NCBI GenBank assembly: GCA_022376515.1
Contig: WTXI01000280.1
Location: 1 to 47,086, forward strand
Length of the DNA: 47,086 nucleotides
Reading direction: 5' to 3'
Origin: Lactifluus volemus
Lineage: Eukaryota > Basidiomycota > Agaricomycetes > Russulales > Russulaceae
Shown here: positions 41,664 to 47,086 of the stretch, piece by piece
Position numbering within the stretch: position 1 is the first letter of the stretch
Layout of the letters: each line of letters starts with the position of its first letter
The notes under the pieces: model-generated
Databases searched by the model: none
The model's input: only the letters and a program-made list of their open reading frames with translations
What the model was told of the DNA's origin: nothing
Made by a program: the position numbers and the translations under genes

Positions 41664-42831
41664 ATGTCAGATTCAAGCAAACTCAGCAGCGTCCTTCAGC
41701 CTAGCGTAGTTCGCGTACGTGGACGATATAGGCTGGGAAAGTTACTGGGCTCTGGAACCCATGGTAAGTTGTTCTGTTTCCGTCTCACCTTTCGATTTTG
41801 CTCAATCCTCTAGGACATGTATACTTAGGACGGGACATCAAAACTAGGCTGGATGTTGCACTAAAGCTTGAGCCTGTCAAAGCACGAAACTCCCGTCTCA
41901 GTAACGAGCATGCTGTTTACAAGGCCCTTTCAAATGTGCCCGGCTTCCCTGCCATGCATTGGTATGGCACAGAGGTCCCCTACAACGTGATGGTTCTTGA
42001 GCGCCTCGATCTTACGTTGGAAGAGGCAATATGCAAGTCCCACGACGACAACTTGGTGTTCTCCTTCGCCGATCAAATGGTAAATTTTCTCTGTTCCTCA
42101 AAATGTTTAATTCTTATCCCTTTTGACAGCTTTCACGTCTTGAATCGCTACACGAACAAAGTTACATCCACCGCGACGTTAAACCGTCGAGCTTCATGAC
42201 GGGCATGGGTGAAAAAGGCAGCCAGGTGTTTCTAATCGACTTTGGCTTGGCCCAACTCTTTCGCAATCCCTTGACTCGTCAGCACCTTCCGCAGATGTCT
42301 GGACTGAAGACTGTAGGCACCATCGCCTTTACATCAATTAGCAGCCATCTAGGACAGACGCAATCACGCCGCGACGATCTTGAAGCACTCGTGTATACTA
42401 TTATCTATTTATATCGTGGTCGCTTACCTTGGCAAGACGACCTTGTGGGAGACTCTGTTGGGAAACGTGGAGCAGCTGTTCTCAAGAAGAAGATTGCCTC
42501 GGCCGAAACTCTTTACCTCGGCCTACCTGCACCCTTCCACACTTTTGCGCAGTACATTCGATCGCTCAACTTCGACCAGAAGCCACAGTACAGCTACCTC
42601 CACACACTCCTCACGCAATGCTTGAGCAGCTCAGCTCCTGATTCCGTTCATTTTGCTTCATTCGGCAAATCCTCCTCACCATCCAGCGACCGAATGTAAG
42701 TACTTTTGTTTGTCCCGACCCCGAGTCCCCGACCCCGAGACCCCGACCCCCGAGGCTGACAAACAAGAATGTGCAGTTTACGTTCGTCGTTCAAAGGGCC
42801 ACGAGATGATCATTCAATGTTGAGTGGGTGA
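41664..42831 (+). CDS. Casein kinase 1-type protein kinase (transposon cargo)
   Basis: Exons 41664-41763, 41814-42079, 42130-42695, 42777-42831 give 328 aa with no stop; without the last splice it ends at 42699 (311 aa). Gly-rich loop LLGSGTHGHVYLGRD, catalytic Lys in VALKLEP, catalytic loop YIHRDVKPSSFM, and LIDFGLAQLF. CK1 hallmark segment FTSISSHLGQTQSRRDDLEA followed by LPWQ. The CK1 triad SIN is SIS and the substrate-anion region is altered, so it is a diverged CK1. Shorter than typical CK1 with no extended C-terminal tail. Complete catalytic residues suggest an active kinase. It sits 240 bp after the transposase, inside the hAT-3b ends. Confidence 0.87.
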
Positions 42832-43255
42832 TAGGCCGTCATCGGCGTGTTTGTGACTTGTACCACGATATTTTAGTTGTTCCTTTCGCTGTAGGCTTGT
42901 AGCGCTGTGTAGACACATTGCATGTGACGTGCAACGTGTTTGGCTTGTTGTTACTGTTCTTGTAGCCTGTGGGCCATGGGCCCGTGGCACTTAGGTTGGA
43001 GTTTGTTGGACATTGAAGGGGTGGCGTCACCGCCATGCCACGTATCACAGATTCACGGGTACTTTGGAAATGAGTGTGATGAGCTCCAAGCCGAGAGCTC
43101 CCCTCCGTAAGCCGGAACCATTAGCTAAGGCTAAGCGGCTTAGCCTTAGCTAAAGGTTCCGGCTAAGGTGGCTCGGCTAAATTTGGCAAGCCGATGCCAT
43201 GGCTAAAGGGGGCTCGGCTTCGGCTAGCTCCGGCTCGTCGAGCCCCGCAACACTA
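42832..43255. repeat. hAT-3b right non-coding and subterminal region
   Basis: No gene. From about 43110 it matches hAT-3a 29920-30048, including AAAGGTTCCGGCTAAG, GGCTAAAGGGGGCT and CGAGCCCCGCAACACTA, with repeated GGCTTAGCC/GGCTCGGCT-like motifs. Confidence 0.85.
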
Positions 43256-43263
43256 GCCGTACC

Positions 43264-43799
43264 ACTGGTTGTTGATAAATTCACAGGCGGATCTGTACTT
43301 AGATCTCGATCCTTCTTCTTCGTGTAAGGAGTAGTAGGTTGTCGGTTTCTGGTATAGTTGGTGCGCTCCCCTTCTGTCTTCTAGGAATCTGATTCTCCCC
43401 TTTTGTTCAGGAGATAAGTTGTCGTCTTCTCTGGGGATGACCCTAGTTCCTAAGTCCTCTTCGTTCGTGTCCCAGATAACAATCAGAGACCCATTGTTAT
43501 TCCTGTCCAGCCTTGCATATGGAAGGCGATGTGATCCCCTGGGAGGTAGAGGATCAGTGTGTTTCCTTGTTCAGATTGGAACAATTCCGTTCCTGCACCT
43601 AAGATCGTTTCTAGGTGCCCAATGGTGCGTACACAAGAAATGCTGACTTCTTTCCAGCACCTTTGCACCGATCTTTGTTTGGCGTGATATTGTTCTCATA
43701 TCGCCTCGTTCTTGTTCAAGTGAGCATCAATCAATAACTCCTTGATTCGCAGGTATTCTGTTTGTTGTAGATAGTCTCAAGTGGACATCCACTGGTAAG
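43264..43799 (-). CDS. Element B gag N-terminal part (upstream of hAT-3b)
   Basis: Minus-strand open frame reading RLPYARLDRNNNGSLIVIWD, EEDLGTRVIPREDD, RIRFLEDRRGAHQLYQKP and CEFINNQWYG up to the hAT-3b TSD. It is continuous with the gag frame at 35474. The true start was not identified; the frame meets a stop near 43570. No homologous domain known beyond the matching FINNQWY motif in element A. Confidence 0.7.
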
Positions 43800-43811
43800 A
43801 GCTTCGGCTTT
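43800..43811 (-). other. Element B primer-binding site (self-priming type)
   Basis: On the minus strand AAAGCCGAAGCT directly follows the 5' LTR with no spacer. It is the exact 12-nt reverse complement of AGCTTCGGCTTT within the 5' LTR (complement of 44055-44044), about 30 nt downstream of the TATA-like box. Same arrangement as element A. Confidence 0.8.
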
Positions 43812-44326
43812 TGTTATGGCTCCACTGGGGCCGGGTCCCAACAAGGGTTCAGTTGTTCTGGTCTCTCCAAGGACCTGGACTCAGGGTTGCACCAGGGCAA
43901 CGACATGCAGAGTCCTGGGGTGTTATAGCACACCCACCAAGCTTCAAGGGCCTTATTAGGGCGTTTAAGAGGGTAAGAGAAAGAGGGGGATGAGGAGAGG
44001 ACTGTTCTGGTTCAGAGGAGAGTGAAACTAGTGGATTCAGGTTAAAGCCGAAGCTGGGGTACAAGCTACCAGCTGAGGCCTACTTATACAGTCTGTGCTA
44101 ATTGTTCTACCAAACTAGGGTGGACAATAAGCAAGGGGTCAAGAACAATAGGGGACAAGAACAATAAAGGCTCGGGACAATAACACTGGACAAAACAGGA
44201 CAGACAATAGAACATAAAGACAATAGAATCAGTCAGCACAATAGAAACGATGTGGACGGGATGTCATCAGGATGAGTAAGCAGGTTAGGGAAGCATAAGG
44301 TCCAACGTGTTCTGCATTCCGTAACA
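43812..44326 (-). repeat. Element B 5' LTR (515 bp)
   Basis: TGTTATGGCT...CCGTAACA, nearly identical to 25637-26151, followed by TSD AAAGC (44327-44331). Contains the ACAATA array, TATA-like box (complement of 44078-44090) and predicted start near 44055. Confidence 0.95.
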
Positions 44327-44539
44327 AAAGCCACCGCCGCCAAAGCGTGCAAACCCATTGCCCCCACTGGCGGCGGAGCCCGCGCAAGACCAAAAGCAGC
44401 AACCAAAGTGTCGGACGACAAAATGAATATTGATGACGACCCCCTACCACCTCCGCCAAAGAAGCATGCTGCCACCGCTGCTTCTCCAGCCAAGAAAGTG
44501 CCACTCAAGTCCAAGTTAGACACTGTCTTAACTATATGA
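44327..44539 (+). pseudogene. Lys/Ala-rich ORF, right part, interrupted by element B
   Basis: Continues the frame broken at 25636: KATAAKACKPIAPTGGGARA...KVSDDKMNIDDDPLPPPPKK...KKVPLKSKLDTVLTI, stop TGA at 44537-44539. It is the C-terminal end of an unidentified protein, Lys/Ala/Pro-rich with an acidic patch. Confidence 0.6.
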
Positions 44540-44560
44540 TCCGCCCACCCCCCGGGGGGG

Positions 44561-45275
44561 TATGAAATGGGTCATGAAATGAGGTGAAATGGGATGAAAT
44601 AAGATGAAATAAGATGAAATAGTGTGAAATGAAGTGAAATAAGGTGAAATAGGATGAAATGGAGTAAAATAGGGTGAAATAAGAGTGAAATGAGATGAAA
44701 TGGAGTGAAATAAGGTGAAAGTAGGTGAAATAGAGTGAAATGAAGTGAAATAAGGTGAAATGGGGTGAAATAGAGTGAAATGAAGTGAAATGGGATGAAA
44801 TGAGGTGAAATGGGATGAAATAGGGTGAAATGGGTTGAAATGAGGTGAAATGGGGTGAAATGGGATGAAATAAAGTGAAATAGAGCAACATAGAGTAAAA
44901 TGGGATGAAATGAGATGAAATGGAGTGAAATGGGGTAAAATGAAGTGAAATGAGGTGAAATGAGATGAAATAAGGTGAAATGAGATGAAATAAGGTAAAA
45001 TGAGGTAAAATGAGATGAAATGGGATGAAATAGTGTGAAATGAGATGAAATGAGGTAAAATAAAGCAAAATAAAGTGAAATGGGGTGAAATGGAGTGAAA
45101 TGGGATGAAATAAGGCAAAATGGAGTGAAATGAGGTGAAATGGGTTAAAATGAAGTAAAATGAGATAAAATAGAGTGAAATAAGGTGAGATAAGGTGAAA
45201 TAAAGTGAAATAAGGTGAAATAGCATGAAATAAACATAAAATGAGATGAAATAAGGTGAAATAAGATAAAATGGA
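44561..45275. repeat. 10-bp tandem array (RRRRTGAAAT)n, about 70 copies
   Basis: Each unit ends GAAAT or AAAAT after a purine-rich 4-5 bases, with period 10 nearly throughout (rare 1-bp slips, for example near 44681). The long minus-strand frames reading YFTLFHLISLHF over this array are artefacts of the repeat. Confidence 0.95.
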
Positions 45276-46007
45276 GTAAATTATAGCTAATTAGCCCTAC
45301 CTGAAAATGAGAAGACACACAAAGCGAGAGTAAAGGCCAGAACGGAGGCCAATAGCCCCCTGACAGATAAAATTACAGGCATAGAGCAGGGTGCCGAAAA
45401 CGTGACACAGACCCCAAAACAGGGAAGGCGAATACAGGTGAGGCACAAGTAGTATACAGCACAGAATGCGAAGCACAGAATGTGAGGCAGTAGTAAAGTA
45501 CAGTGAGACAAGGATACACGAGCAATACATAGTGAGAGAAGGAGACATAGGAAAGAAGGGGAAATGGGGACGGTGGGCGAGTGAAAAAAAAGTGAGAAGT
45601 GGGCGACTGCTGAAGGAGGAACGTAAGATTGAGAAACAAAAGAGAAAAGAGAGAGGATCACAAATTGAACTAACCTGACGAGGTGCAAGTTAGGAACAAG
45701 GAGAAAGCCCCTAAGTGAGAGAGTGCTTGCACCTTATCAGACAGAAGGATCTGACAAGACCTAGACCTCTGTGGCATCCACCACTGCCTAGGTCTTGACT
45801 CCTATCTGACAAATGCGAACTCCAGGAGAATGCGGGACTGCCCCTACAGTACTGCTGAGTGAGACAGCTAAGTAAGGGTGGTGTAGAGTCACCTACCGAG
45901 AGAGGTAAGAAGGGGAACACTGTGCGGGAGACACATGGGGAAGAGTAAGGGAGTCGCCCACAACAGGTGAGCCAATTAGACTTATGTAAACTGAAGTTTA
46001 AAGTCGA
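45276..46007. other. Subtelomeric unique stretch
   Basis: No gene recognised. A short inverted repeat (CAAGACCTAG 45755-45764 / CTAGGTCTTG 45788-45797) could form a hairpin. Frames here have no recognisable domain. Confidence 0.5.
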
Positions 46008-46150
46008 TGAAATGAGATAAATAGGTTGAAATGTAGTAAAATGAAGTAAAATTGAGTGAAATAAAGTGAAATAGAGCAAAATAAGGTAAAATAAGGTAAA
46101 ATGGAGTGAAATGGGGTAAGATAAAGTAAACTAAGATAAAATAGAATAAA
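46008..46150. repeat. Second block of the GAAAT-type 10-bp array
   Basis: Same unit type as 44561-45275, more degenerate, grading into A-rich DNA. Confidence 0.85.
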
Positions 46151-46955
46151 ATAAGATAAATTTGTGTGTAAAATAATGTGATATAGAGGTATGGAAAAGT
46201 TATAGTAATGATTGAGATATTTGAAGTAGTGAAAGAGACAAAAAATATAAAAGATAAAAAATATACTCAGTATAAAGTATAAGAGAGTATAGAAGGCATA
46301 AGATAAGAGATTGAAAAAATTAAAGATAATAAAAGTATAAAAGGTATAAAAGAAGAAGTATAAGTAAAAAAATGATGATGTAGAAAAAAAACAGAGGTAG
46401 TTAATGTTTAAGAGGACCAGAGATAGAAAAGAAAGAAGAGGATAGAAAAAGTATAAGAAAAAAGTAGAGAAAGATAAAAAATATAAGATATGTAAAAAAA
46501 GGGTTAAAAAGACAAATAAAATATGAAAGTTATAAAAGATAAAAGAAGTATGAATAAGTGAAAATAGTAAAGGAAATGAGATTGGATAAAAAAAAAGAAA
46601 AAAAGTAATAAAGGCAGAAAGTGAAAATAAAGAAAGAAGTAAAATAGGAAAGAGAGTAGAGATGTAAAAAAAGAATAAAAAACGGTTAAGGTAAAAAGAG
46701 AAAAGTATATACTAGAGAAGAAATATGAAAAGGGTTAAAATAGAAAATGGGTAAAAGAGAGGATATAGTGATAATAAAGATAAAAAAAGAAATAATAAGA
46801 GAGTAAATAAAAGAAAGAAAGAAAGAAAGAGAAGAGAAGAGAAGAGAAGAGAAGAGAAGAGAAGAGAAAGGAGAAAGATAGTAATAAAAAAAAAGTTGAA
46901 AAAGAGAGTAAGATAGAAAAGGATATAAACCCGAGAGCCGTGTAGGGAGTAGGAT
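46151..46955. repeat. Polypurine A/G-rich subtelomeric tract
   Basis: About 800 bp in which the plus strand has very few C residues and is mostly A and G with some T. Contains GAAA runs (46811-46830) and a GAGAA tandem (46831-46866). No gene. Confidence 0.9.
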
Positions 46956-47086
46956 GGGTTTAGGGTTTAGGGTTTAGGGTTTAGGGTTTAGGGTTTAGGG
47001 TTTAGGGTTTAGGGTTTAGGGTTTAGGGTTTAGGGTTTAGGGTTTAGGGTTTAGGGTTTAGGGTTTAGGGTTTAGGGTTTAGGGTT
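46956..47086 (+). repeat. Telomere, (TTTAGGG)n, 131 bp
   Basis: About 18.7 perfect copies of the 7-mer TTTAGGG running to the last base, G-rich strand 5'->3' toward the end, as expected at a right chromosome end. Most fungi have TTAGGG; TTTAGGG is the plant-type repeat. Confidence 0.98.

Larger units (their letters stand above)
35475..43255 (+). mobile_element. hAT-3b, 7.8-kb hAT transposon carrying two protein kinase genes
   Basis: TIRs TAGTGTTGCGG (35475-35485) and CCGCAACACTA (43245-43255); 8-bp TSD GCCGTACC at 35467-35474 and 43256-43263. Its ends match hAT-3a over more than 100 bp on each side. Inside, all on the plus strand: a FunK1-type kinase gene, a hAT transposase gene, a casein-kinase-1-type gene. 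No internal TIR or TSD pair separates these genes from the transposon ends. It is inserted in gag of element B, and removing it rejoins FINNQWYG to IYWSNSEYW in frame. Confidence 0.93.
25637..44326 (-). mobile_element. Element B: Ty3/gypsy chromovirus with four nested insertions (18.7 kb span)
   Basis: LTRs 25637-26151 and 43812-44326 are both 515 bp and nearly identical. The TSD AAAGC lies at 25632-25636 and 44327-44331. On the minus strand: 5' LTR, PBS, gag (split by hAT-3b, solo LTR C and solo LTR B2), protease, RT, RNase H, integrase (split by hAT-3a), chromodomain, extra 3' ORF, polypurine tract CTAGAGAGGGGGTAT (complement of 26152-26166), 3' LTR. Removing the inserts and one TSD copy each restores reading continuity at the hAT-3a, hAT-3b and LTR B2 junctions. 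Two in-frame TGA codons and a frameshift have since disabled pol. Confidence 0.95.

Noticed and set aside
44528..45226. Long minus-strand ORFs (178-232 codons) rich in Phe, His, Ser and Tyr
   Set aside because: They are translations of the 10-bp GAAAT tandem array; no domain, only repeat periodicity.
1..47086. tRNA, rRNA, riboswitch or CRISPR features
   Set aside because: None seen on either strand by eye; regular repeats present are LTRs, transposon ends, minisatellites and the telomere.

Overview
This is the right end of a chromosome from a filamentous basidiomycete fungus, probably Agaricomycotina. The window ends in about 19 copies of TTTAGGG running G-rich strand outward. Genes have 45-90 bp introns with GT..AG (once GC..AG) borders and CTNA(C/T)-like branch sites. 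One gene encodes a FunK1-type kinase, a fungus-specific family. I see no tRNA, rRNA or CRISPR array. Species cannot be fixed by eye; a TTTAGGG telomere is unusual for a fungus.

Almost everything is mobile DNA, and the insertions can be dated against each other by target-site duplications (TSDs). 358-6900: a decayed minus-strand NOC1/MAK21 ribosome-biogenesis gene, split by a complete hAT transposon (hAT-1, 551-5137, TSD CTCCCCAA) with an intact 11-exon transposase. 7063-9467: an intact six-exon Crinkler (CRN) effector-like gene with a ubiquitin-like head, P-loop NTPase and variant restriction-type nuclease tail. 10296-19599: Ty3/gypsy chromovirus A on the minus strand (TSD TTCAT), with a solo LTR nested in its 5' LTR (TSD TTTTG). 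20417-23630: hAT-2 (TSD GTAGTGGC), inserted in an unrecognised coding exon. 24191-24520: 5' fragment of a sedolisin (S53) peptidase gene. 25637-44326: Ty3/gypsy element B on the minus strand (TSD AAAGC), inserted in a Lys/Ala-rich ORF. It was later hit by four insertions: hAT-3a (28048-30048, TSD GAACGGGG), solo LTR B2 (33103-33617, TSD AGAGG), solo LTR C (34143-34749, TSD CTCTC) and hAT-3b (35475-43255, TSD GCCGTACC). 44561-46955: a 10-bp tandem array and polypurine DNA leading to the telomere.

The most interesting system is the hAT-3 family (TIR TAGTGTTGCGG). The 2.0-kb copy carries exons of a captured geranylgeranyltransferase-I beta gene. The 7.8-kb copy carries a hAT transposase flanked by two complete protein kinase genes (FunK1 and casein-kinase-1 type) inside one pair of TIRs and one 8-bp TSD: a gene-carrying transposon.

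Other strong signals: both retroelements have a primer-binding site exactly complementary (11 and 12 nt) to the predicted start of their own transcript, as in Tf1-type self-priming; both share a GATTTTTGA gag/pol -1 frameshift site; the LTR A promoter has eight TGASTCA sites spaced 14/12/14/12/14/12/14; and most nonsense codons in four unrelated elements are TGA where CGA (Arg) is expected, a CpG-to-TpG signature.
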